Below, piece after piece: positions 1 through 8,533 of a stretch of 35,715 nt of DNA. The position numbers were made by a program, and so were the translations under genes. Origin of the DNA: an uncultured Eubacteriales bacterium (lineage in GTDB: Bacteria > Bacillota > Clostridia > TANB77 > CAG-508); the NCBI GenBank assembly GCA_949288095.1, contig CASEIX010000056.1, positions 1-35,715 on the forward strand, in the 5' to 3' direction. Under the pieces are notes generated by a model. The model worked only from the letters and a program-made list of their open reading frames with translations. It had not been told where the DNA came from and made no database searches. The number at the start of each line of letters is the position of its first letter. The first letter of the stretch is position 1.

Positions 1-1572
1 ACATATACTTGCCTTTTGGATATTAGCTGCTAGTTTTTCTAGTTTATAGATATCTAGTTCGTCTCCTTCACCATTACATAGTCTTTCTAATATTTCTAAC
101 ATTCTTTTTGTTCCAATTCTACAAGGTGTACATTTACCACAGCTCTCACTTACAGTAAAGTCTAGATAGAATTTTGCTAAGGCTACCATACATTTGGTAT
201 CATCCATAACAATTAATCCACCAGATCCCATCATAGAACCAATTTCTTTTAAAGATTCATAATCAATTGGCGTATCTAAGTGTTCTTTTGGAATACATCC
301 ACCTGAAGGACCTCCTGTTTGTGCTGCTTTAAAGTCTCTTCCATTTGGAATTCCTCCACCAATATCGTAAATAATTTCTCTTAAGGTGGTTCCCATTGGT
401 ACTTCTACTAATCCAATGTTATTGACATTTCCACCTAAAGCAAATACTTTTGTTCCTTTTGAAGTTTCTGTTCCAATTGAAGAATACCATTTGGCTCCAT
501 TTAAAATAATTTGTGCGATATTCGCATAGGTTTCTACATTATTAATTAATGTTGGTTTTCCCCATAATCCAGATTGTGCTGGATATGGTGGTTTTACTCT
601 TGGTTGCCCTCTTTTTCCTTCAATAGATTCTAGTAATGCTGTTTCTTCACCACAGACAAAAGCTCCTGCTCCTAATCGAATTTCGATATCAAAACTAAAA
701 TCTGTATCAAAGATGTTTTCTCCTAATAATCCATAATCTCTTGCTTGATCTATTGCAATTTTTAATCTTTGAACCGCAATTGGATATTCCGCTCTAACAT
801 AAATATAGCCTTTATTGGCACCAATAGCATATCCTGCAATTGTCATAGCTTCTAATACAGAATGTGGATCTCCCTCTAAGATACTTCTATCCATAAATGC
901 TCCTGGGTCACCTTCATCAGCATTACAAACTACATATTTTTGGTCTCCTTCTGATGCCTTTGTAAGCTCCCATTTCTTACCTGTTGGGAATCCTGCTCCC
1001 CCTCTACCTCTTAGACCTGAATCTTTTATCACATCAATGACTTCATCTTGTGTCATTTCTTTTAATACTTTTTCCAATGCTTTATATCCATCAAATGCTA
1101 TGTATTCATCAATTTCTTCTGGATTGACAACACCACAATTTTTAAGAGCAATTCTCTTTTGCTTTTTATAAAAGTTTAATTCATCTAAACTATTGACAAC
1201 CGTTCCATCAATATCTTTGCAAAGTAATCTTTCTACCCTTTCACCTTTTACAATATGTGTTTCAATAATTTCTTCACAATCTTCTGGTGTTACCATTGCA
1301 TAAAAAGTGTCCTCTGGTCTTATAATAACAATTGGACCTTTTGCACAAAGACCAAAACAACCAGTTTTAATCACTCTTACATTAGTGATATTCTTTTCTT
1401 TTAAAATTCTTCTAAAATTTTCTAAAATTTCAGGTGATTTTGAAGAAGTACAACCTGTACCATGACAAACTAAAATATGTTTTTCTCTAGTATCTGCTTT
1501 TGTATTAACTCTTAAATCTAATTCTTTTCTTTTTTCTTCTCTTATTTTGTGAATTTCTTCTAGATTTTTCAT
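1..1572 (-). CDS. hydB: NADH-binding flavoprotein subunit (NuoF/HydB-like) of an NADH-linked [FeFe] hydrogenase, 3' end off window
   Basis: Oxidises or reduces NAD(H) through FMN and iron-sulfur clusters in a NuoEFG-like cytoplasmic complex; in Clostridia the NuoE-NuoF pair usually belongs to an electron-bifurcating hydrogenase (HydABC/Hnd). 524 residues are visible. Residues 1-100 form a thioredoxin-like [2Fe-2S] domain with C36, C41, C72 and C76. The FMN/NADH domain follows (GLRGRGGAGFPTGKKWE; CNADEGDPGAFMDRS; GAGAFVCGEETALLE), then the [4Fe-4S] motif SCGKCTPCRIGTKRM; the fourth ligand is the very last residue in the window, C524. HydB-type proteins usually add a C-terminal two-cluster ferredoxin domain, which would lie beyond the edge. 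Start ATG at 1572 follows AAAAGGAGG. Lies 148 bases behind hydC with a dispersed repeat just before its ribosome site. NuoF of a formate dehydrogenase complex is the alternative; the catalytic hydrogenase subunit is not visible. Confidence 0.9.
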   Translation of the reverse strand, partial: MKNLEEIHKIREEKRKELDLRVNTKADTREKHILVCHGTGCTSSKSPEILENFRRILKEKNITNVRVIKTGCFGLCAKGPIVIIRPEDTFYAMVTPEDCEEIIETHIVKGERVERLLCKDIDGTVVNSLDELNFYKKQKRIALKNCGVVNPEEIDEYIAFDGYKALEKVLKEMTQDEVIDVIKDSGLRGRGGAGFPTGKKWELTKASEGDQKYVVCNADEGDPGAFMDRSILEGDPHSVLEAMTIAGYAIGANKGYIYVRAEYPIAVQRLKIAIDQARDYGLLGENIFDTDFSFDIEIRLGAGAFVCGEETALLESIEGKRGQPRVKPPYPAQSGLWGKPTLINNVETYANIAQIILNGAKWYSSIGTETSKGTKVFALGGNVNNIGLVEVPMGTTLREIIYDIGGGIPNGRDFKAAQTGGPSGGCIPKEHLDTPIDYESLKEIGSMMGSGGLIVMDDTKCMVALAKFYLDFTVSESCGKCTPCRIGTKRMLEILERLCNGEGDELDIYKLEKLAANIQKASIC

Positions 1573-1585
1573 ACTTTCCTCCTTT

Positions 1586-1616
1586 TGTCCCATTGGGGAC
1601 GTTTCTGTTTGGGACA
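1586..1616. repeat. 31-bp dispersed palindromic repeat, copy A
   Basis: Outer arms TGTCCCA (1586-1592) and TGGGACA (1610-1616) are inverted; inside, GTCCC also faces GGGAC (1596-1600). The core TTGGGGACGTTTCTGTTT is identical to the two repeats at 13352-13381 and 13496-13525, but both outer arms carry one more C/G. It sits between hydC and hydB, 13 bases before the hydB start, next to the ribosome binding site. Confidence 0.8.
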
Positions 1617-1720
1617 TTTTCAATCAAAATGAATTTTTATACTTTCTTTTATATAATATTGGGAAATTTTACTAATTTTAGAAAGTCCAATAACTTCAAA
1701 TTGTTTTAATTGATTATTTT

Positions 1721-2224
1721 TTATTTATTTTCCTTGCTGTTTATAATTTCATCTAACACTTCATCCAATTTTTTAACAGTTGCTTTTCCATACACTTCAC
1801 CATTTACCGTAAATACTGGTGCTAAACCACATGCGCCAACACATCTCGTTTCTTCAATAGAAAATAGTCCATCTTTTGTTGTTTCACCTGACTCAATTTT
1901 CAATCTTTCTTTTAATCTATCCATAATTTTTTGAGAACCTTTTACATAACATGCCGTTCCCAAGCATACTGCAACATTATATTTTCCTTTCGGTTTTAGG
2001 GTAAATCTCGAATAAAAAGTTATGACTCCATAAATCTCTGCCATTGGAATATTTAAAAATTCTGAAAGTTCTATTTGTGCATTTTGTGGAATATATCCAT
2101 AATGCTCTTGCACCTCATTTAACATTTGAATTAAATTATCTTTAATTGGTAAGTATTCGTCAAATAATTTTTGCATAAATTCGTCCCTTTTAGGACTGCC
2201 ACATTGACATTTGTTTTCACTCAT
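1721..2224 (-). CDS. hydC: NuoE/HydC-like [2Fe-2S] subunit of NADH-linked hydrogenase
   Basis: 167 residues, the usual length of the 24-kDa NuoE family. It passes electrons between the FMN subunit and the rest of the complex. An N-terminal helical region (LIQMLNEVQEHYGYIPQ, residues 31-47) typical of NuoE is followed by a thioredoxin-like domain with the four cluster ligands C87, C92 (CLGTAC), C128 and C132 (CVGAC). Start ATG at 2224 follows GAGGAGGT. First gene of the transcript; hydB follows 148 bases downstream on the same strand, the HydC-HydB order common in Clostridia. A HndA-type subunit is the same family under another name. Confidence 0.9.
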   Translation of the reverse strand: MSENKCQCGSPKRDEFMQKLFDEYLPIKDNLIQMLNEVQEHYGYIPQNAQIELSEFLNIPMAEIYGVITFYSRFTLKPKGKYNVAVCLGTACYVKGSQKIMDRLKERLKIESGETTKDGLFSIEETRCVGACGLAPVFTVNGEVYGKATVKKLDEVLDEIINSKENK

Positions 2225-2265
2225 TTTAATACCTCCTCGTATATTATTATTAGGTAATTACATAG

Positions 2266-2294
2266 ATTATATCAGACGAACATTTTTTATACAA
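2266..2294 (-). promoter_or_regulatory. SigA promoter of hydCB
   Basis: -35 TTGTAT (2289-2294), 17-base spacer, perfect -10 TATAAT (2266-2271), 42 bases before the hydC start. Back to back with the promoter region of the plus-strand DUF5684 gene. Confidence 0.7.
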
Positions 2295-2312
2295 GTTTTT
2301 TTCTATTTTATA

Positions 2313-2341
2313 TTGACTTTTTTGTCGAAAAATGTGAAAAT
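2313..2341 (+). promoter_or_regulatory. probable promoter of the DUF5684 gene
   Basis: TTGACT (2313-2318), 17-base spacer, GAAAAT (2336-2341) preceded by a TG pair as in extended -10 promoters. The -10 matches at only four of six positions. Confidence 0.4.
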
Positions 2342-2375
2342 TTAATTATGAAGTATATGAAAGGGGGATAAATTT

Positions 2376-2948
2376 ATGGGATATTATGATTATTACTCTT
2401 CTTATCCAAGTTATTATGACTATTATGATTATGGATATGCACCAGAAACCGCTGCTGCAACAGGACTAGGAGCTATTTTAGGAGCTTTTCTAGGTATTAT
2501 TTTAGTTGTTGGATTGGTTGTTGCTATCATACAATTAGCTGGAATGTGGAAAGTTTTCACAAAGGCTGGTGAAAAAGGTTGGAAATGTATTATACCAATT
2601 TATAACATAGTAATTTTATTTAGAATTTCTGGGCTTTCACCATGGATTATCTTTGGATATCTAGCAGGTATTATTCCTTTTATTGGATGGATTGTTTGTT
2701 TAGGTATTACTATCTATCAATGTAATTCTTTAGCCAAAGCATTTGGAAAAGATGTTGGATACACCATTGGTTTATTATTCTTACCAACGATTTTCTATAT
2801 GATTCTTGGATTTAGTAAGGCAGAATATGTTGGAAAAGGAAATGTTTCAACTGCAAGTACATATCAAGGTGATGGAGTTGTTAATATTTCTGAAAAACCA
2901 CAAGACGAATCACCAACAAATAATCATGAGGATAATTCTAATTTATAA
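2376..2948 (+). CDS. DUF5684-type small membrane protein
   Basis: 190 residues. A tyrosine-rich N-terminus (YYDYY-like, residues 3-21) precedes four hydrophobic segments at about 29-55, 70-85, 91-112 and 126-145. The stretch MWKVFTKAGEKGWKCIIPIY (57-76) and the later AKAFGKDVGYTIGLLFLP are the hallmarks of DUF5684 membrane proteins, whose function is not known. The C-terminal 40 residues are hydrophilic and rich in N, S and E. Start ATG at 2376 follows AAAGGGGG. The only gene in the window on the plus strand, diverging from hydC and converging on uvrB, with which it shares a two-way terminator. Family assignment is from recognised motifs only. Confidence 0.8.
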   Translation: MGYYDYYSSYPSYYDYYDYGYAPETAAATGLGAILGAFLGIILVVGLVVAIIQLAGMWKVFTKAGEKGWKCIIPIYNIVILFRISGLSPWIIFGYLAGIIPFIGWIVCLGITIYQCNSLAKAFGKDVGYTIGLLFLPTIFYMILGFSKAEYVGKGNVSTASTYQGDGVVNISEKPQDESPTNNHEDNSNL

Positions 2949-2973
2949 GAAAGGCATGCGTTTAAGAAAGCCT

Positions 2974-3004
2974 AAAAAAATAGAGGTCACACCTCTATTT
3001 TTTT
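2974..3004. terminator. two-way terminator between DUF5684 gene and uvrB
   Basis: TAGAGGT (2981-2987) pairs with ACCTCTA (2991-2997) over a 3-base loop; A-run 2974-2980 and T-run 2998-3004 give a U-tail on both strands. A second, weaker palindrome (TGGAAATTTCCA with flanking CCC/GGG) lies at about 3039-3057. Confidence 0.85.
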
Positions 3005-3077
3005 GACTATTTCGCTATTTAATAGTATATATAAATTCCCCTTGGAAATTTCCAGGGACTTTTTTATTGTATTTTAT

Positions 3078-5042
3078 TTAATTATTTTCAATTAATTTTT
3101 CTAATTCTTTTATTTTATCACGTAATTCAGCTGCTTTTTCAAATTCCATTTCAGCTGCATATTTTAACATTTCATCTGTCAATTTTGTAATGGTATCTTT
3201 GATATCTTCTTCTTTTTCTAGTTTGTATTCTACTCCTATATCATCTGTAATGGTTACTCTAATAGAATCATGTACAGATTTTCTAATGGTTTTTGGTGTT
3301 ATATGATGTTCCTTGTTATATGCTTCTTGAATTCTTCTTCTTCTGTTTGTTTCTGAAATGGCTTTTTCCATACTTTCTGTTAATTCATCTGCATACATAA
3401 TCACTGTACCATCTGTATTTCTCGCTGCCCTTCCTATCGTTTGAATTAAAGATCTTTCTGAACGTAAAAATCCTTCTTTATCTGCATCTAGTATGGCAAC
3501 TAAAGATACCTCTGGAATATCTAACCCTTCTCTTAATAAGTTGATACCAACCAAAACATCAAATTCTCCTAATCGCAATTTTCGAATAATTTCCATTCTT
3601 TCTAGTGTTTTTGTGTCAGAATGCATATAGTTTACTTTGATATCTAATCCTTTTAAATAATCAGTCAAGTCTTCTGCCATTTTCTTTGTTAATGTTGTTA
3701 CCAAAACTCTTTCATTTTTTTCTACTCTAAGACGAATTTGTTCTAATAAATCATCTATTTGATTGGTTACTGGTTTTACTTCAATTTTTGGATCTAATAA
3801 TCCAGTTGGTCTAATAATTTGTTCTACAATATTTTCCTTACTATGTTCTTTTTCATAATCACCTGGTGTAGCACTAACAAATACTACCTGATTTAATTTT
3901 TTCTCAAATTCCTCAAATGTTAGAGGTCTATTATCAAATGCAGAAGGCAATCGAAATCCATACTTTACTAAAGATTCTTTTCTTGAATGATCTCCATTAT
4001 ACATAGCTCTTACTTGTGGGATAGTTGCATGAGATTCATCAATTAATAACAAGAAATCTTTAGGAAAATAATCAAATAATGTATATGGAGGGCTTCCCGG
4101 TTTTCTGCCACTAATATGTCTAGAATAGTTTTCAATCCCTGAGCAAAATCCTGTTTCTTTCATCATTTCAATATCAAAATTTGTTCTCTCTTCTATTCTT
4201 TGTGCCTCAATCAATTTGTTATGATCTTTGAAATATTTGATTCTTTCTTCTAATTCCTCTTCTATGGTCACAATTGCTCTTTCCATTTTGCTTTTTGTCG
4301 TTACATAATGAGATGCTGGAGAAATTAAAACATGTCTTCTCGTTCCAATCGTCTTTCCAGTTAATGGATTAATTTCTACTAATTTTTCAATTTCATCTCC
4401 CCAAAATTCTACTCTAATAGCAGATTCCGATTGGTCAGATGGATAAATTTCAACAATATCTCCTTTGGCTCTAAAAGTTCCTCTTTGAAAATCAATTTCA
4501 TTTCTAGTATATTGCATCGTAATTAATTTTCTTAAAACTTCATCTCTTCCCTTTTGCATACCTGGTCTTAAGGATAACATCATTTCTTGATAATCTTCTG
4601 GGTCTCCTAAACCATAAATACAAGAAACAGAAGCAACGATAATGACATCTCTTGTTTCAAATAAAGATAATGTTGCTGAATGTCTCAGTTTATCAATTTC
4701 ATCATTCACAGAAGAATCTTTTTCGATATAGGTATCTGATTGTGGAATATAGCTTTCTGGTTGATAATAGTCGTAATAACTAACAAAATACTCAACATTG
4801 TTTTCTGGAAAAAACTCTTTGAATTCGGAATAAAGTTGTCCTGCTAATGTCTTATTATGTGCTAAAACAAGGGTTGGTTTTTGTACTTTTTGAATGATAT
4901 TTGCCATTGTGAAGGTTTTTCCAGAACCTGTAACACCTAGAAGTGTTTGGAATTTCTTTCCCTCTTCTATGCCTTTACTTAGATATTCAATTGCTTTTGG
5001 TTGATCGCCTGTTGGCTTATATTCTGAATGTAATTTGAACAT
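3078..5042 (-). CDS. uvrB: excinuclease ABC subunit B
   Basis: Damage-verifying helicase-like subunit of nucleotide excision repair; receives damaged DNA from UvrA2 and recruits UvrC. 654 residues, normal for the family. Walker A GVTGSGKT (36-43), the beta-hairpin [12 protein letters not shown] near residue 90 that is inserted behind the lesion, helicase motifs including [15 protein letters not shown] and QTIGRAARN, and a C-terminal UVR domain ([20 protein letters not shown]) that contacts UvrC. I chose ATG 5042 rather than in-frame starts 33 bases upstream because it follows AAGGAGGAG at the right distance. Usually paired with uvrA; here it stands alone between terminators. A degenerate SOS-like site lies upstream (5179-5192). 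Confidence 0.97.
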   Translation of the reverse strand: MFKLHSEYKPTGDQPKAIEYLSKGIEEGKKFQTLLGVTGSGKTFTMANIIQKVQKPTLVLAHNKTLAGQLYSEFKEFFPENNVEYFVSYYDYYQPESYIPQSDTYIEKDSSVNDEIDKLRHSATLSLFETRDVIIVASVSCIYGLGDPEDYQEMMLSLRPGMQKGRDEVLRKLITMQYTRNEIDFQRGTFRAKGDIVEIYPSDQSESAIRVEFWGDEIEKLVEINPLTGKTIGTRRHVLISPASHYVTTKSKMERAIVTIEEELEERIKYFKDHNKLIEAQRIEERTNFDIEMMKETGFCSGIENYSRHISGRKPGSPPYTLFDYFPKDFLLLIDESHATIPQVRAMYNGDHSRKESLVKYGFRLPSAFDNRPLTFEEFEKKLNQVVFVSATPGDYEKEHSKENIVEQIIRPTGLLDPKIEVKPVTNQIDDLLEQIRLRVEKNERVLVTTLTKKMAEDLTDYLKGLDIKVNYMHSDTKTLERMEIIRKLRLGEFDVLVGINLLREGLDIPEVSLVAILDADKEGFLRSERSLIQTIGRAARNTDGTVIMYADELTESMEKAISETNRRRRIQEAYNKEHHITPKTIRKSVHDSIRVTITDDIGVEYKLEKEEDIKDTITKLTDEMLKYAAEMEFEKAAELRDKIKELEKLIENN

Positions 5043-5134
5043 ATCTTCTCCTCCTTTTAGCTTTTTCCACATCACCTTTATTACAAAAAACTTTATTTTC
5101 TAATTTTTTATTTCTTTTTACTAATGAGTTTAAC

Positions 5135-5162
5135 ATATTATTTATATCACATTTTATGCCAA
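5135..5162 (-). promoter_or_regulatory. possible promoter of uvrB
   Basis: TTGGCA (5157-5162), 16-base spacer, TAATAT (5135-5140). Modest match; the leader would be about 85 bases. Fifteen bases further upstream, CGAAC-AGAT-AATCT (5179-5192) keeps one half of a Gram-positive LexA site. Confidence 0.35.
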
Positions 5163-5222
5163 AATACAATATGAAGGGAGATTATCTGTTCGTAATCTTT
5201 TTTTATGTTTTTAAAAATATAC

Positions 5223-5273
5223 AAAAAAGAGAAAAAATTCGAATAAAACCGTTTCAAATCTTTTCTCTTTTTT
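5223..5273. terminator. terminator of the surface-protein gene
   Basis: 13-bp perfect inverted repeat (5223-5235 with 5261-5273) of the type AAAAAAGAGAAAA/TTTTCTCTTTTTT, with a 25-base loop that can pair partly. On the minus strand the right-hand arm ends in T6. The rest of 5043-5308 holds only the uvrB promoter region. Confidence 0.55.
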
Positions 5274-5308
5274 ATTTTATAGAAATCTTCATTTTATTAT
5301 TAAATATT

Positions 5309-8300
5309 TTATATCTTATATCTTCTATATTTGATATATGTAAATATAGCAACAACACCTGTTATAACAATACCAATCATTAATACATTTCCAATTCCCG
5401 CATAAGGTAATTTTGAATTACTTGTAGAACTATTATTTCTTCCTGAATTGTTAATTGCATTTTGTTGATGATTATTAGAGTCATCATTTATGTTGTTATG
5501 ATTTGTATTACCATTATTGTTTGTATTATCTGTGGTATTATTGTCATTATTGTCTGTATTCGTTGTGTTATCATCTGTACTTGTATTGTTATTACTCGTG
5601 TTTGTATTTGTATTGGTGTTTGTATTATTGTTATCATCATCATTATCATCTTCTTTAATATTTATCGTAAATTTTACAACTGTTTGATTTCCTGCTTCAT
5701 CTATTGCTGTTAATACATAGGTACCATTTTCAGAAATCGTATCTCCATTTTGATAATCTTCTACAACATTACCGCCTCTTGTCAATGTCACACTTGCTAA
5801 ATTTTCATCTTCTATTCTAGGTATTACTTCTGTCTCATATGTCATACCATCCTGTACTCCTGTAATCGTAGGTGGTATTGTATCATCAGGCTCAGGTTCA
5901 GGTTCAGGATCTGGGTCTGGAGTTGGTTCTGGTGTTACAATGTCTGTAATAGTAATCACTTTTACTGTCTTGTTTCCTCGTTCATCCTCGGCATAAATGG
6001 TATAAGTTCCATTTTCTGTAATCATAACTGCTGCTTCTGCTGATTTATCGTCAGTCTTCATTTGAAGTGTAGTTCCTGCACTTTCAAAATAATCTGCATT
6101 TTGCTCTCCATTAACTATTTTTATTGTTTTAATTTGAGATTGTGTATCTGTTACATGAATTGTTACTTTTATAGATTCATTCTCATCAATACTTTCCTCT
6201 GTTGTTTGAATTGTTGGAGGTGTTGTATCATTAATTTCTGGTTCTTCTGTAATACTTGTTACTTCAAATACTTCTATTTTAGCATTTCCTGCTTCATCTT
6301 CAACATATACTGTATAAGTTCCATTTTCTATAACATTAATAACTGCCAAAGCAGAATTTTCCTCTTTTTGAAGTGTTAATTCTTGTCCTTCATTTTCAAA
6401 ATAATCTATTGTTTGTTGTCCTTGTGCTACTTTTACCTGATTAACGTTTGTAAGGTTATCTAAAATTGAAAAAGATATTTCAACATTTTCATTATCTGTG
6501 TTTTTTTGATTAATTGTCATCTCAGGAGCTGTTTTATCAATCACAAATTTTATAACCACTTCATTTCCTGTTTCATCTACGGCATTTAAAACATATGTAC
6601 CTTCATCTTCAATGGTATCTCCATTTTGATAATCTTCTACCGCTTTTCCATCTCTTGTTAAATATATTTCTGCTAAATGTTCATCTACAACTGTTGGGGT
6701 AACAGAATGATTATAAATACCATTATTTTCAACCTCATTTACTTCTGGTGGTGTTGTATCTTCTTCTGTTGATGGTGTTTCATCTATATTTGTAATTTCG
6801 ATTGTTTTTACAGTTTCATTACCATTGTCATCGCTTGCATATACGGTATATGTTCCAATAGAATCAATTACAAATTCTGTACGAATCGATACACCTACCT
6901 TGTCTTGCCCAATTCGTGTTCCATTTGTTTTAAAATATGTTGTGTTTTGTTCTCCTTTTGCCCATTTTACTTCATCAACATTAGCATTATCTGCTTGAAC
7001 ATTTACATCAATTTGTTTTGGATTTTCTGTATTCTGTGTAAGTGTAATGGTTGGTGCCTCACTTGGTTCTGGGTCTGGCTCATCAATACCTATAAGATTT
7101 TTCGTATACATATAGGCATATCCTTGTTCATCTTTCACATATACATTCATTGTGCAATTTTCTTGAACGGTATACTTTCCAACCACTTCTTTTCCTGGTT
7201 CTATTGAAATAGACTCTCCATTATTTTCAAAATAGTCTAAATCAATGTTATCTCCTATAGCTACTTTCATTTCAACAATATTGCATATTGTATTTGTAGC
7301 CGTTATTGTTAAATTTTTAGGAGAATTTTCATCTTGTTCTATTGTTACATTCATTACATTTTCTTCTGTAGTAATTCTTTTTTGTGTGATTAGTCTATAA
7401 TCGGCCTCATCTTCTATGCAAAAAATATACGTGTCATTCTCTGGAGCTGTATAGCTCAAATCAACTGTTTGTCCTTCGGTAATTGGTAATCCATCAATTG
7501 TATCAAATTTATTATAATCTTCTCCAATATCAGAAAGTTTTGCTACTTTAACTGAAATAATATTACAAATGGCATCTGTTATATGTAAATTAACTTCTCT
7601 TGTATTTGTTGCATTTGTAATCTCTGCTGAAATCGGTGTATTTTTCTTTGCTACATAAATTTCACGTGCTGATTTGTTTCCTTCACTATCTTCTGCATAA
7701 ACGACATATAATCCTTCTTCTGTAATTCCTGTATATCTTACAGATACATGATTACTCTCCACGAAGTCTATATCTGTACCCTCTATACTAAAATCAATAT
7801 TGTCATTTATATGTTCTTTTTTAGCAATTTTTAATTTTGTTATTGTATTTCTATTGCTTGTTACATCAATATTTAAAATCAAAGGATTTTCTACCTCTTT
7901 TGTCAATGCAATTTGTGGCATATCATTTGGATCATTTACCGTTACCCTTGATAAAAACATATATCCTTTTTCATCTTTAGCATAAACCGTATAACTTCCA
8001 TAACCATTTAGTTCAAAGGATTCCTCAATTGTTTGTGCTGGTGTTATATCAAAGGTATAAATATCCTCATGCTCCTCTTCAAAATATCCTATATTATCTG
8101 TTTCAATATATTGATGTACATATTTTAAAGCTATAATATTACTTTCTGTATCTGTTGCTGTTATATGAATTACATTAGGATTGGTTTCATCTCTATTTAA
8201 TGTTATATTAAGTGGATAATCTTCCTGCGAAGTTGATAATGTTCCAGTATCTACTGCTTTTGATATGACAGGTAGACCAATTGGTAATATCATCATGATA

Positions 8301-8344
8301 ATCATTAAAATTGATATAAATTTTTTCATTGTATTATTCATCAT
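5309..8344 (-). CDS. sortase-anchored surface protein with nine Ig-like modules
   Basis: 1011 residues from the second-codon-pair start MMNN; I chose ATG 8344 because AAAGGAGGA stands 7 bases before it. A basic signal peptide (KKFISILMIIMMILP...) is followed by seven type-A modules of about 90-105 residues and two shorter type-B modules of about 75 (order A5-B-A2-B). Type A ends in GTYTVYAEDExGN-like strands, and the last three carry VKxAxGxQxxxYFxxxG; the B modules share VEDYQNGDTI and GTYVLxAxDExGN. Proline/glutamate/aspartate hinges (PDPDPEPEPEP) link some modules. Then comes an 80-residue N/T/D linker, the anchor motif LPYAG (5396-5410), a membrane segment and the tail KYRRYKI. LPYAG is a variant of the LPxTG sortase signal. 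Probably displayed on the cell wall as an adhesin or matrix protein; no catalytic domain is visible. Module folds are inferred from motif, not structure. Confidence 0.8.
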   Translation of the reverse strand: MMNNTMKKFISILMIIMMILPIGLPVISKAVDTGTLSTSQEDYPLNITLNRDETNPNVIHITATDTESNIIALKYVHQYIETDNIGYFEEEHEDIYTFDITPAQTIEESFELNGYGSYTVYAKDEKGYMFLSRVTVNDPNDMPQIALTKEVENPLILNIDVTSNRNTITKLKIAKKEHINDNIDFSIEGTDIDFVESNHVSVRYTGITEEGLYVVYAEDSEGNKSAREIYVAKKNTPISAEITNATNTREVNLHITDAICNIISVKVAKLSDIGEDYNKFDTIDGLPITEGQTVDLSYTAPENDTYIFCIEDEADYRLITQKRITTEENVMNVTIEQDENSPKNLTITATNTICNIVEMKVAIGDNIDLDYFENNGESISIEPGKEVVGKYTVQENCTMNVYVKDEQGYAYMYTKNLIGIDEPDPEPSEAPTITLTQNTENPKQIDVNVQADNANVDEVKWAKGEQNTTYFKTNGTRIGQDKVGVSIRTEFVIDSIGTYTVYASDDNGNETVKTIEITNIDETPSTEEDTTPPEVNEVENNGIYNHSVTPTVVDEHLAEIYLTRDGKAVEDYQNGDTIEDEGTYVLNAVDETGNEVVIKFVIDKTAPEMTINQKNTDNENVEISFSILDNLTNVNQVKVAQGQQTIDYFENEGQELTLQKEENSALAVINVIENGTYTVYVEDEAGNAKIEVFEVTSITEEPEINDTTPPTIQTTEESIDENESIKVTIHVTDTQSQIKTIKIVNGEQNADYFESAGTTLQMKTDDKSAEAAVMITENGTYTIYAEDERGNKTVKVITITDIVTPEPTPDPDPEPEPEPDDTIPPTITGVQDGMTYETEVIPRIEDENLASVTLTRGGNVVEDYQNGDTISENGTYVLTAIDEAGNQTVVKFTINIKEDDNDDDNNNTNTNTNTNTSNNNTSTDDNTTNTDNNDNNTTDNTNNNGNTNHNNINDDSNNHQQNAINNSGRNNSSTSNSKLPYAGIGNVLMIGIVITGVVAIFTYIKYRRYKI

Positions 8345-8414
8345 TTTAGTTCCTCCTTTGATATATCTAAAATAGAATTTTAATATCATTTTTTCTACAT
8401 AATACATCAAAATT

Positions 8415-8448
8415 ATTATACCATTGCTAACATATTTTAGCAATGGTA
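8415..8448 (-). promoter_or_regulatory. promoter within a 12-bp inverted repeat (operator-like) of the surface-protein gene
   Basis: -10 TATAAT (8415-8420) and -35 TTGCTA (8438-8443), spacer 17. TACCATTGCTAA (8419-8430) and TTAGCAATGGTA (8437-8448) are perfect inverted arms around 6 bases, so the palindrome spans the -35, the spacer and the first bases of the -10. A dimeric repressor bound here would block RNA polymerase. The leader is about 65 bases. Confidence 0.65.
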
Positions 8449-8487
8449 ATTTATATTTCTTTTTATAAATTTATTATAACAAAATCC

Positions 8488-8525
8488 TAGCCAAATGAAT
8501 ATTTTTTAAATCATTCATTTGGCTA
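8488..8525 (-). terminator. stem-loop after the first CmpB-type gene
   Basis: 13-bp perfect arms (8488-8500 and 8513-8525, TAGCCAAATGAAT and its complement) with a 12-base A/T loop; on the minus strand it is followed by GGATTTTGTT, a poor U-tail. It ends the pepF-CmpB transcript and precedes the surface-protein promoter. Confidence 0.6.
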
Positions 8526-8533
8526 ATAATTAG

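Noticed and set aside
815..1171. Open frame on the plus strand inside hydB
   Set aside because: It lies antisense to conserved NuoF motifs; no ribosome site and no recognisable product.
5590..5660. Tandem-like ACA/AAT triplets as a possible satellite or CRISPR-like repeat
   Set aside because: They encode the N/T linker of the surface protein; units are not spaced like CRISPR and no cas gene is present.
5156..5713. Plus-strand frames opposite the surface-protein linker (I/V/C-rich)
   Set aside because: They mirror the repetitive N/T/D linker; composition is that of antisense low-complexity DNA.
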